This document shows positions 13,353 through 24,449 of a stretch of 64,000 bases of DNA, in pieces (the first letter of the stretch is position 1; each line of letters begins with the position of its first letter). The translations under genes and the position numbers were made by a program. The notes beneath the pieces were generated by a model, which did not search any database, was not told where the DNA came from, and worked only from the letters and a program-made list of their open reading frames with translations. This DNA comes from Cotesia glomerata (taxonomy: Eukaryota > Arthropoda > Insecta > Hymenoptera > Braconidae). The stretch covers positions 25,306,837-25,370,836 of the forward strand of contig NC_058161.1 in assembly GCF_020080835.1 (NCBI RefSeq). Direction: 5' to 3'.

Positions 13353-15242
13353 CTTTTTATAGATATTATTAATATCTATCAGTAAATTTTTTTTTGCTCT
13401 AAAAATTTCTTAATAAATATTCTAAAATTATACGGAAAATAAATTATAATAAGAACTGTAAAATTTTTTATTTTTAGAAAAAATTTAACGGAATTTTTAG
13501 AGCTTTTTAAACTATTTTCATAAATGTTCTTAAAAAGTTATTTTAATCAACATGACAACTTAAAATTAATTATGAAAAAACTCGCTTTATTTAATCGAAA
13601 ATTAAGAGTGCGAGCTTCAAGGTAAAATCATCAAGAATTCAATATATAATTGAAGAATCCATTTAAAGTTTTTTTAATAAAAAAACATTTTATGATAGAT
13701 TGAAAGACAGCAACAAAAAATGCAGGACAGTTATAATATCTTTTATAAAAATTTCAAAATGAACGCATCATAACTGACGATCGCTGCATCAAATTTTAGT
13801 TTCTACATCAAAGTAGTTAAACAAATTCTTTTAGTTTTTTTAGTCGATCAATTCGTAAAAATTGGTAATTGCGCTCTCGAGTTAACAAAATTACTTCAAG
13901 AAACAAATCATAGAATCTGAAGAGCTCAGCCAACACTGCTGAAATGTTTCAAAAATATTTTTAAAATTCATAATTTTGAATTTATTTATTTGAAATAATG
14001 CCGTTGTTATTTATGTAGAAATTATAAAAAAACCATTCATATTAATAAAGCGCAATTATTTGTAATAATGGCTTAAAAGGCAATCCTAAAGATATAATTG
14101 AAGGAAAAATTTTCATGAGATAAATTTTTGTGTAACATGAATTTTTAAGTCGTCTAATTTGAAGACCTCTAAAAATTTAATGTATTATACAAACTAAAAA
14201 ATAAATACATTAAATACGTGCTGTACTAGTCGGAAGAATTATATTCACAATTACCTCGAGGAATAATTTCTTTCTTTGAAGTTAGAAATTAATATTTTAG
14301 TTTCAATAAATCTTACAACTGCTACTGCGTGGTAGATGACTCATACTATCTTTTGTCTAGTTTATTTTGTATGCAATACATCAAAATTTAGTTCCAAAAA
14401 TTTCATTTTTTACTTTTAGGAACAATGCGAAGTTTAGGCGTCTGATTATAAAATAAACAAATCATCAATGGGAAGATAATATTACATAATCCATTACAAA
14501 AGTAGAAATTATTCTTAACATAAATTATTTTAAAAACAATTCAATTAATTTTGCTGAAAATATTAAAGTACAATACATTTCTTCCCATAATCATAACTAA
14601 ATTCCATCGGTATTAATTAAAAAAATTGGTCAGAATTATTGATTTTTAGTAAAGATAGAAATTATTTGTAACGATCACTTCAAAAACAATGCCGTCATAA
14701 ATAAATTATCGTAAATTATAATCTCGAATAATATGAATTTTTAAGTCAACTGATTTGAAAACTTCTAAACATTAAATATGTCATCTAAAAATAAACAATA
14801 TTATATAATCATCCAAACAGAATATTACAAAATTCAAAATAAAATTTTAAATTATTTTCGACACTAGAAATTATTAAAAAAAAAAATAATTCAATTAACT
14901 TAAAAAAAAAAAAATAATTTTAAATAAAAAATTTCTCAACTTATTTTTTGAACTTAGCGAAAATATAATCTTTTTATATTATCGAAATATTTAATGTATA
15001 TCATTCATTATTTAACTATTATCATTTATTGAGATTCTTCATCTGCAGATTATAAATATCAGGGCAAATTTTGAATCGATTTTGAAAATATTGCAGTGCC
15101 AGGGCAATTCGATTAAAAGATTGTACAAGTACAAAAAAATTGTATAAAATTTAAAAATTCAGGTCAATATTCTAAAGTTTACTTAAAAATTTATCAAATA
15201 TCTCAATAATAAATTTCACCTTTGGAACTACTTATTTTTTTT

Positions 15243-17106
15243 CCCACCGAGTCTACTGACAAACACTTCCAATAACTCGGCAGTACCGTAAGCTCAAGGA
15301 ATAACTCAATCGATAGTTTCTTAACAAAAATTTGCTTCCAGAATATTAATTTTTGCTTTCACATTTCATTTACATTTAATGTTAATTGTTAATTTTACCC
15401 TCGAGTTAACGAAATTATATCAAAAGCAGAAAAGAAGGAAAAAACTTAGCATCAGTGCATATTGTAAATGGCTTAAAAATATTTTTAAGTACCGAAATTT
15501 TGAATTTACTTATTTAAAATAATTCCATTATTATGAATGAAAGGAATGATTAGAATAATTTATTATCAGTGAAGATAGCGATGAAGTAAAAGACAATCCT
15601 GAATAATTATCGAAGAAATGAATTCAGAAAGTAAATTTTGTATAAAATTTCAATATCTAATTTTAGTCAAAAATATTAATTTTGACTATCAACTATTAAT
15701 AAATTCAGTTTCAATATTTAGAGAAAAATTTTAAATTGATATTTTGGTACTTGAATAGTCTCAAACAGAAATTATTTCAAAGAAATTATTCCTCAATCAT
15801 AAATGTAAGAATACAATATTTTATCCATTTTATTTTCATAATTTAGTGATAAATTAAAGATTAGATTGACGAAATATTTTTTAGATCAGCAAATGCTTAA
15901 ACACTAAATATCAGCGAAAAAAAAAATACAAAACTTATTGATATTGCAATATCAAGGCAATTTGATTGAAAGTTTGTACAAGTCTACAAAAATTGTAGGA
16001 AAATTAAAAATTTAGATTAATATTCTAAATATTATTAGAAAATTTTATCAAATATATCAATAATAAATTTAAATTCATTTTTGGCTATAATAAATTCGAA
16101 GTAAGTTTCTTGGAGCGAACAAAATACGGAACCCTGCGACGCCTAGCGGCAACTTCGGAACTACTTATTTTTTTTTCCCACCGAGTCTACTGACAAACAC
16201 TTCCAATAACTCGGCAGTACCGTAAGCTCAAGGAATAACTCAATCGATAGTTTCTTAACAAAAATTTGCTTCCAGAATATTAATTTTTGCTTTCACATTT
16301 CATTTACATTTAATGTTAATTGTTAATTTTATCCTCGAGTTAACGAAATTATATTAAAAGCAGAAAAGAAGGAAAAAACTAAGCATCATTGCATATTGCA
16401 AATGGGTTAAAAATATTTTTAAGTACCGAAATTTTGAATTTACTTATTTAAAAAATTCCATTGTTATGAATGAAAGAAATGATTAGAATAATTTATTATC
16501 AGTGAAGATAGTGATGAAGTAAAAGACAATCTTGAATAATTATAGAAGAAATGAATTCAGAAAGTAAATTTTGTATAAAATTTCAATAACTGATTTTATT
16601 CAAATTATTAATTTTGACTACCAACTATTAATAAATTCAGTTTCAATATTTAGAGAAACATTTTAAATTGATATTTTGGTACTTGAATAGTCTCAAACGG
16701 AAATTATTTCAAAGAAATTATACCTCCATCATAAATGTAAGAATACAATATTTTATCCATTTTATTTTCATAATTTAGTGATAAATTAAAGATTAGATTG
16801 ACGAAATATTTTTTAGATCAGCAAATGCTTAAACACTAAATATCAGCGAAAAAAAAAATACAAAACTTATTGATATTGCAATACCAAGGCAATTTGATTG
16901 AAAGTTTGTACAAGTCTACAAAAATTGTATGAAAATTAAAAATTTAGATTAATATTCTAAATATTATTAGAAAATTTTATCAAATATATCAATAATAAAT
17001 TTAAATTCATTTTTGGCTATAATAAATTCGAAGTAAGTTTCTTGGAGCGAACAAAATACGGAACCCTGCGACGCCTAGCGGCAACTTCGGAACTACTTAT
17101 TTTTTT
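15243..17106. repeat. Recent tandem duplication, period about 933 bp
   Basis: The block starting CCCACCGAGTCTACTGAC at 15,243 recurs at 16,177 and runs in parallel with only scattered differences to about 17,100, where a third, more diverged unit begins. This is the youngest duplication in the module array. The first unit sits directly behind a module copy that has lost the GC-rich core. Confidence 0.85.
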
Positions 17107-17434
17107 TCCACCGACACTAGTTACAGACGCGTCCAATAACTCGGCAGTACCATAAGCTCAATAAATAACTCAATTGATAGTTTTTTTAACAAGAATTCGC
17201 TCCCAGAAATAATGGAATAATAAATAATAGTTTAAAAATCACAATTATTTGTAATGATGGCTAAAAAGGCGATGCGAAGGATTTAGTTGAGAGAAAAAAT
17301 TTTCATGAGACATATTTTTGTATAATATCAATTTTAAGTCAACTAAGTTGAAGACCACCAAAAATTAAATATTAAATAATCTGAAATATAAAGACACTAA
17401 ATATGAAAGAAATAATTTCTTTCTTCAAAGTTTG

Positions 17435-18731
17435 GAATTAATATTTATAACCCAGATTTTACTTTTTGTATTCGAGTATTTTAGTTTATTTTTATTAATT
17501 ACTTAAAAATTCATAGAAACAATTATTGTTATTAGTGCGGCGATTATTATTTAATTATTATATTTATTTAGTTAATAATATTATATTATTGTTACCGAAG
17601 GTATGATTAAATTAAGAAATTAAGCGTGTGAGAAATTATTATGAAGCCGAGCGAATTAATCGAGTAAAAGAAATTAATTGTAAAAGAAATTAAAAGACGG
17701 AAAATTATTCTAAGTTCCGAACAAGATTTAGTATGGGAAAGCGATGAATAGATATAAAATGAAAGAAATTGCGATTAAAATAATAAAGAATTGTGAATTT
17801 GATGAAACGAATGGATAGAAAATAAAGGAAATTACGCTTAAAATAATAAAGAATTGAGTTTCGAAAATAAAAACTTAGAATTTGGCGAGACGGATGGATA
17901 GAAAATGAAGGAAATTACGATTAAAATAATAAATAATTATTTTTAAATGCTCGTTTGATGACGCCGGACAGATGGCGATAAATTTCCAATTTCGTTCGCT
18001 TTAAGTAAAAATTTTAAATATGATAAAGTCCAAAATTTTGGCACGGAAAGGCAATTCTTTCTCGGGAGAATTACTCGGACGAATACTCTTCACCAAGTAA
18101 TTCTAGAGGATGATACTCTACCTGGAGTCTGACCAAGGCCCAGGTAAGTATCGTGAACCGACCGGATGAAAGTGCTACTCCCCGTGCCGAAGCCTTCAGC
18201 TGAGGTACGGTAGGTGATCATAAGCCGTGTAGGTGGGAGCGAGGAGGATACTCTCCACTTGCTCTCAGGGTAGAGTTTAGGACCCCACAGGGATGACGGC
18301 TAGTCGCCCTGAGGGGGGAGGGGGTGTTATTGGGAAACTAGTTAGTATTTTGTAGACCGCGTTTTTGAGTTTGAACCGTGAATACCGTCGTGTATGTTTG
18401 GATAGAAAGTTTCTATTGTATTAGTGTATATTGCTTATATTGTTTCTTGATTTTGAACCGCGTTAATGATTTTGAACCGCGAATATGTGTGAAAAGAGTG
18501 TTCTAATGTATTGTTTATATTGTTTAATTTGCTTATATTGTTTATATCGTTTACTAACATGATCAGGCCAATAAAGAGGTTTCCTTTTTCTTTGATTTAT
18601 TTAAAATGAAGTGTTTTGTTTATATTTTGTTATTGATAATGTGATCCCCGTTTATGACCCTGGACTCCGGCGAGCAAATTTCGAGCCGGGGACTAATTAG
18701 ATAATTATATTTTGAAAACGTGGACGTTACA
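17435..18731 (+). mobile_element. LTR-retroelement remnant inserted in the module
   Basis: Module sequence AATTAATATT / TTAGTT..AAATAAATCTTAC, continuous near 14,300, is interrupted here. The insert holds three diverged copies of an 80-90-bp repeat (17,740-17,945, recurring GGATAGAAAATGAAGGAAA-like words) and a GC-richer block (18,040-18,320). That block ends in a purine run resembling a polypurine tract, followed by a candidate LTR. No gag or pol frame is present and I do not find a matching 5' LTR, so this is a remnant or a 5'-truncated copy. The left limit is approximate. Confidence 0.45.
18325..18731 (+). repeat. Candidate 3' LTR
   Basis: Begins TGTTATTGGG immediately after the purine run GAGGGGGGAGGGGG and ends GTGGACGTTACA, so it has the TG...CA ends of an LTR. 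It contains an AATAAA at about 18,570. Length 407 bp. The call rests on the purine tract, the ends and the polyadenylation signal; there is no second copy in the window to confirm it. Confidence 0.45.
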
Positions 18732-18822
18732 TATTTTAGTTGAAATAAATCTTACAACTTCCACTGCGTGGTAGAAGACGCATACTTCTTTTGTCTAGTT
18801 CAACTTATATACAATACATTGA

Positions 18823-19212
18823 GCCAGTCCCATGGCTAAGCGGTATAATGCTTGTCATGCTTGCTTGGGACTGGTGAGGCGTGGGTTCGAATCCCGGTGT
18901 GAGCTGAAATTTAATTTTCAATGAACATCGGTGCTCGTAACTCACGCCGGGCTGTACAGGTTTGGGTTTTTCGATGGTTTCCCCAAGCCCTGTGCTACCG
19001 GTGGGGCACAGGCAAATGCGTGCAGTTTCCCCAAAGTCGGCCCATCGCCGCATTACTCTCCAGGCTGAAAAAGTATGTAATACCGCCAAACTTATTCTGC
19101 CAAACTTAATGTACCGATCAGCCTGGAGTCCCCTTCCGGTCTCGGCCGGACCCCCATCGAGATAGAAGTCTGAAAAGCGGGGTAAAAAATAAAAAAAAAA
19201 AATAAAAAAAAA
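18823..19212 (+). mobile_element. tRNA-type SINE with 20-21-bp target duplication
   Basis: Starts GCCAGTCCCATGG, with Pol III box A TGGCTAAGCGG at 18,833-18,843 and box B GGTTCGAATCC at 18,884-18,894. A body of about 270 bp follows, ending in an A-rich tail. It is bounded by an almost 21-bp direct repeat ending ATACAATACATTGA, at 18,802-18,822 and 19,213-19,233. Such a long target duplication and A tail indicate LINE-driven retrotransposition. Only a handful of differences separate it from the copy at 12,974, so the family has been active recently. Confidence 0.92.
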
Positions 19213-19317
19213 AACTTATATACAATACATTGAAATTCAGTCTCGAAAATTTTAGTTCTCATTTAGTAACAACGCGGAGTTTAGGTGTCTTTTGTTATAA
19301 AATGACAACATGATCAT

Positions 19318-20170
19318 CAGGGTTGCCAGATGCGGTGACTTATCGCCATTTAGGCTACTTTTAACAAGACTCGGCGACTAAAATGTTATTGAAGGCGACT
19401 CGTCACCGATAGGCGACTTTTGAAATTAAACAACAGAACGAAAATTTTTTTTTATTATTTTTATAAAAATTAATAAAGACTACGAAGAATTTTATCACAG
19501 TTTTTATGTTTCATGAATACTACTTGAAATTTAGTCATGTTAATGTTAATTTAAATATTTGTGGAATAATTTTAATAAGTTTTGTGATGATTTTCAATTG
19601 CAATACGTATAATTGCACACTTTTAGAGTGAGAAAGATAATAATTTAATGCTGATGATTGAGTGTGATTACCTGAGTGATTTAATCACAATATTACGATG
19701 AAAATATATGTTAATTTATCTAAACTAATTTTATATTTCATGAATATTACTACGTAAAATTTAGTCAATGTTTATGTTAATTTAAATATTTAAGGAATAA
19801 TTCTACTAAGCTTAGTGACGATTTTCAGTTGCAATACATTTGATAGCGTAGTTTAGAATAAGAACTAAAAATCTAACGGACACTGCAAAGTCAAAAACCA
19901 AATTGGTAAATAACGGAACCCTAATATAACATATATGTTAATTTATCTAAACTAATTTCATGATGAAAATTTCACTTCATAAAATTTACTTGAATTTTGT
20001 ATTCTAACTTATAGTTTTGTTAAATGATAATAATTTTATAATTTTCAATAAACCAGATTTGAAAAAAAAATTGTTATTTAATTTTTATAATTTGAATTGA
20101 TCGCAGCGACTTTAGGCGACTTTAGCGCCACAGATCGGCTACGCGCCGAAAAGAAAGTCTGGGTACCCTG
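19318..20170. mobile_element. hAT-like non-autonomous DNA transposon
   Basis: Termini CAGGGTTGCCAGA and TCTGGGTACCCTG form imperfect terminal inverted repeats. The 8-bp target duplication ATGATCAT is exact (19,310-19,317 and 20,171-20,178). An 8-bp duplication and CAGGG termini are typical of hAT elements. The module copy near 14,455 has the corresponding empty site. Subterminal GGCGACT words recur at both ends (e.g. 19,361-19,430 and 20,107-20,125), as expected of transposase-binding sites. No transposase is encoded. Confidence 0.88.
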
Positions 20171-20238
20171 ATGATCATTCGGAACATAATATTACATAAT
20201 CCACAGTAAAATTTTTAATTATTCTCAACATTAATTAT

Positions 20239-20713
20239 ATAATGAGTGTTTTTTTCATGCCGTCTAGGTCAAATAACTAGTAGATGTTGTTCAAGTCAAG
20301 AGATGGATACTTCCATCTTCCCTTATTGGTTGAGAGATATCCTCTCTGTACATAAGTTCGATGGAAATCCATCAAACTTGAATACTAGTAAAGCTGTAAG
20401 CTTGTAGTATCCATTCGAGTACTAAAGATGTTAATTAATTGAAAGAAATGAAAGAAATTATTTTGAATGAGAGTAAAGACAGACTTTCGAAAAAATAAAT
20501 GGGGTTGGTTGCCAAGCCAGGAATCGAACCTGGATCTCCCTGATAACATGTCAGGAGCTCTACCAGTTAAGCTACCGGGCCCCTTCCACCATCCACCTTT
20601 CTCAGTCCATTCTTATACTCTCAATACTTACTTTACTATCCCTTCCCTTTTACCCGAGTTACACTCATCATATATATACAATTCGGTCATGAAAACACCT
20701 TTAGTAATTTAAT
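20239..20713 (-). mobile_element. 475-bp element containing a tRNA-like sequence
   Basis: Flanked by the exact 12-bp repeat AACATTAATTAT at 20,227-20,238 and 20,714-20,725. The two ends carry partly matching inverted sequences (GTGTTTTTTTCATGCCG on the left; GTGTTTTCATGACCG read inward from the right). There is no A tail. In the middle, on the minus strand, lies a tRNA-like sequence. The paralogous module copy near 14,520 lacks the insert. Class unclear: either a tRNA-carrying DNA element or a SINE without an A tail. Confidence 0.6.
20510..20581 (-). pseudogene. tRNA-like sequence (degenerate)
   Basis: Reading the minus strand, a 72-nt cloverleaf can be drawn: D stem GCTT/GAGC, anticodon stem CCTGA/TCAGG, a 5-nt variable loop, and a T arm CCAGG-TTCGATT-CCTGG with a canonical loop. 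The acceptor stem pairs at only about five of seven positions. The anticodon loop is CATGTTA, giving a nominal UGU (Thr) anticodon but with A instead of the near-universal U33. A T run follows about 20 nt downstream. I therefore call it a tRNA-derived Pol III head or pseudogene, not a working tRNA. Confidence 0.65.
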
Positions 20714-23202
20714 AACATTAATTATTTTGAAAAAAAAAGTAAATTAATTTTGCTGAAAATATTTAAGTACACTAAATTTCACTACTTATTTACTGTATTT
20801 AGTGAAAATATAATCTTTTAAACCGTCAAAATATTTAATAAATATCATTTATTATTTAACTGTAATTTATTAAGGCTATCTATCTGCAGAACATTAACAT
20901 CAGGGTAAATTCTGAAATCAATTTAAAAATATATAAAATTTCAAAATTTGGATTATTATTTCAAATATTATCTGGAAATTTGAATAAATATCTCAATAAT
21001 AAATTTTAATTTATTTTTGATAATAATAAATCTAAAGTAAGTTTCTTATAGTGAATATTAATTTTTCTTTTCACATTTAATTTACATTTAATGTTAATTG
21101 TTAATTTTACCCTCGAGTTAACGAAATTACATAAAAACAAAAAAAAAAGCAAAGATTGTGCATACACTGCTTAATTGTCTTAAAAATATTTTTAAGTACC
21201 ATAATTTTGAATTTACATATTAAAAATGATTCCATTGCTATGAATGAAAGAATTGATCAGAATAACTTATTTGTAGTAAAGATAATGATAAAGTAAAAGA
21301 CAATGCAGAATAACTACAAACAAAATATTGTCAGAAAATAATTTTTGTAGAAAATTTCTATTCCATTTTTAGTCAAAAAAGCCACTATTGTCCATCCACC
21401 ATAAATGAATTCAAATTCAATATTCAGAATAAAATTTTAAATTGATATCTTAGTACTTGAATAGTCTCAACCAGAAATTATTTAAAAAAAATTATACCTT
21501 TATTATTTATCTTATCTTCTTGATTTAGTAAAATAATCATGGTTTACATTTACAAGATATTTATTAAAACAGAAAATTCCTCAATTATAAATATCAGCGA
21601 AAAAACGAAGAAAACTTATAAATATTGCAATGACAAGGCAATTTGATTAAAAGATTGTACAAGTCTAAAAAAATTGTATGAAAATTAAAAATTTAGATTA
21701 ATATTCTAAATATTACTTGAAAATTTCATCAAATATCTCAATAATAAATTTCAATTCATTTTTGCCTATAATAAATCTAAAGTAAGTTTCTTAGAGCGAA
21801 CAAAATGCGGAACCATGCGACACCTAGCGGCAGCTTCGAAACTACTTATTTTTTTTCTCCCACTGAAACTACTTACAGACGCTTGCAATAACTCGGCAGT
21901 ACCATAAGCTCAATAAATAACTCAATTGATAGTTTTTTAACATAAATTCGCTCCCAGAAATAATGGAATAATAAATAATAGTTTTAAAAAACTAAAGAAT
22001 ACGCTTTTTTTAGAAATCTAAACTAAAAAATAGAAAATAAAATGTAATAAATTTGAATTAAGAATAGTGTAAAAAATTTTAATAAATATAGTAATTTTTT
22101 TAAGGAAATAAATTTGTTTTTTGTCTAAAATTTATGGTAAATGTTCTAAAGTCATACAAAAAAAAATTATACGAAAAACTCTGTAATTCTTATTTTAGAA
22201 GAAATGAAGTAGAATTTTTAGGGCTTTTTTCATCAATTTTCTTAAAAAATTATTTTATTATCATGCGATTTTAAACCTTCAAAATTTGGGATGAAAAATT
22301 ATTATTTCATTTAAAATTAAGAGCGTGAGCTTCAAGCTATCATCGTCAAGAATTCGAGGTAGTGTTGAGATAGCGGATAAAATTTTATTAATAAAAAAAT
22401 ATTTTATAATAGATTGAAAGACTGCGGCAAAAAATGCAGTACAATTATAATATATTATATTTAAATTTCGAAATAAGCTAATCAAATTCGATGATCGCCT
22501 CAAGAAATTTTAGTTTCTTGATGGAGTTAATTAAAAAAATTCTTTTCAATTTTGTAGTTGATCAATTCGAAAAAATTGTTGATTCCACCCTCGAGTTAAC
22601 GAAATTACTTCGAGAAATACATAAAAAAACTACATTTAAAAAATATTTAAAAGAAAATATTTTTTATTAAACAAATATTATTTGTGAATACTACTTATCA
22701 GTGGAAACTCAATATCTGGTCAAATTCTGAAATCAAATTAAAAATATTTGCAGTACTAGCGCAATCAAATTAAAAGATTGTACAAGTCCAAAAAAATTGT
22801 ATGAAAATTATAAATTTAGAATAATATTCTCGATATTACTTAAAAATTTCATCAAATATCTCAATAATAAATTTAAATTTATTTTTGCCTATAATAAATC
22901 TGAAGTGAATTTCTTACAGCGAACAAAATCCGCAACCATGCGACACCTAGTGGCAACTTTGAAACTACTTATTTTTTTCTCCCACCAACATTACTTACAG
23001 ACGCTTTCAATAACTCGGCAGTACCATAAGCTCAATAAATAACTCAATGGATAGTTTCTCAACAAAGATTCGCTATCAGAATGTTAATTTTTGTTTTCAC
23101 ATTTAATTTACATTTAATGTTAATTGTTAATTTTACCCTCGAGTTAACGAAATTACATAAAAAACAAACGAAAAATCAAAGAGCTCAGCATACACTGCTT
23201 AA

Positions 23203-24449
23203 GGAAATATTACCTTACAACGGTTCTCAACTTTCAAAAAAATTTCCCCCCATATGACCCAATGTAAAGCATTATAACTACAATATGAAGTAGTTGAGAT
23301 GCAGTACATTTTTGCGCCTCCCCTCACATGCGCAGAAGTAGAAAAATAATCCGACTGCGTCTTTTTTTTGACTTGGCTACGTTGCATTCTCGCTCAGAAT
23401 CGTTTGCCCCTTGAGACATGTGTTGTAGAAAAATTTAATGTTTTGAAATAATTATGAGGTTACGTATAGTTGGAGACTGCAAATAATAAATAATGACTTC
23501 ACGGCTAAAGAATAGCAGATCTTACTTTAGCAATATTTCGATCGGTCTTGAGTGATAGAAAAGGTCTTGGTAAATTTAAATTAAAGAGTCTCAGTCAAGA
23601 TTTTTTAAAAAATTCAGATGATGAACAACAATCATTCCATGACGTAGCTTATGACGTTCTAACTTTACAGAATTTAGTGGAAATATTAAATTTAAAAAAT
23701 AATTTATTTACTTGTTATAAAAAATGAGACGTTTATTTGCAAAAACTATCTGATGCAAATAAAACAAAACATAATTTAAAAGTATTAACAGACTTGAAAG
23801 ATATTATTTCGTTGAGAAAATAAATTATTTTCAATAAGTGCCTTTATAAAATATTTATTGAAAAATGTACTTTTAAATAAATAAATATTTATTATATTAA
23901 TATTGTAGCTCTATTCTTGATTTATACTATTTATTATTTTACATATTTATTTTTCCTATACAGTAAATTTGTGCTTAACTATATCCATTAAATTTTTATA
24001 GTTATTTGAATCTGTTGAGCTTCTACTGTATTTTGAACTTCCCGCGCAGTGCAACGTTGCCAAGTCACTATCTCTCACTTATTAGGTTATAAGAGAACGC
24101 TTGAAAATCATTAAAAGTAACAAACTTTGAACATTATTTATAAAAAAATTAATACCGCTCGTTTATGTTTTTTTTCAAAAAAAATACTTGTTATAACTTC
24201 AATTAAATATTCTCAGTTTTTCAAAAAAATCCTAAGAAAAGTATGGTTGTTATTCAATAAAATGTTCGCTCTAACTACGGTCAGGATAGGGAATACATGT
24301 TAAATGTACGATTTTTGATTGCTAATATTTCGAAAATTAACACCGCAAGGACTATTAAAAAAAATTTATTCATATAGAGGACACTTAGAAGTACGCGTAT
24401 TCAAAAATTGAGGAATATTGTAAGAAAAGTGATTTTTCACTATACCTCC
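23203..24449. mobile_element. Second TTAA-type insertion in the module
   Basis: The module sequence CTGCTTAATTGTCTTAAAAAT, continuous near 21,170, is split. On the left TTAA (23,199-23,202) is followed by GGAAATATTACC. On the right TATACCTCC is followed by TTGA (24,450-24,453), one base from TTAA. The ends are weakly inverted (GGA..TAT/ATA..TCC) and resemble those of the 11,928 element. The 1.25 kb interior is not shared with that element and encodes nothing recognisable. Confidence 0.6.

Noticed and set aside
13001..13362. Frames of 84 and 91 codons on opposite strands, found again at 18,805-19,165
   Set aside because: They lie wholly inside the two copies of a tRNA-type SINE; the shared frame reflects SINE identity, not a protein family.
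20510..20581. A functional tRNA-Thr(UGU) gene
   Set aside because: The acceptor stem is mispaired and position 33 is A rather than U; it lies inside a mobile insertion. Kept only as tRNA-like.
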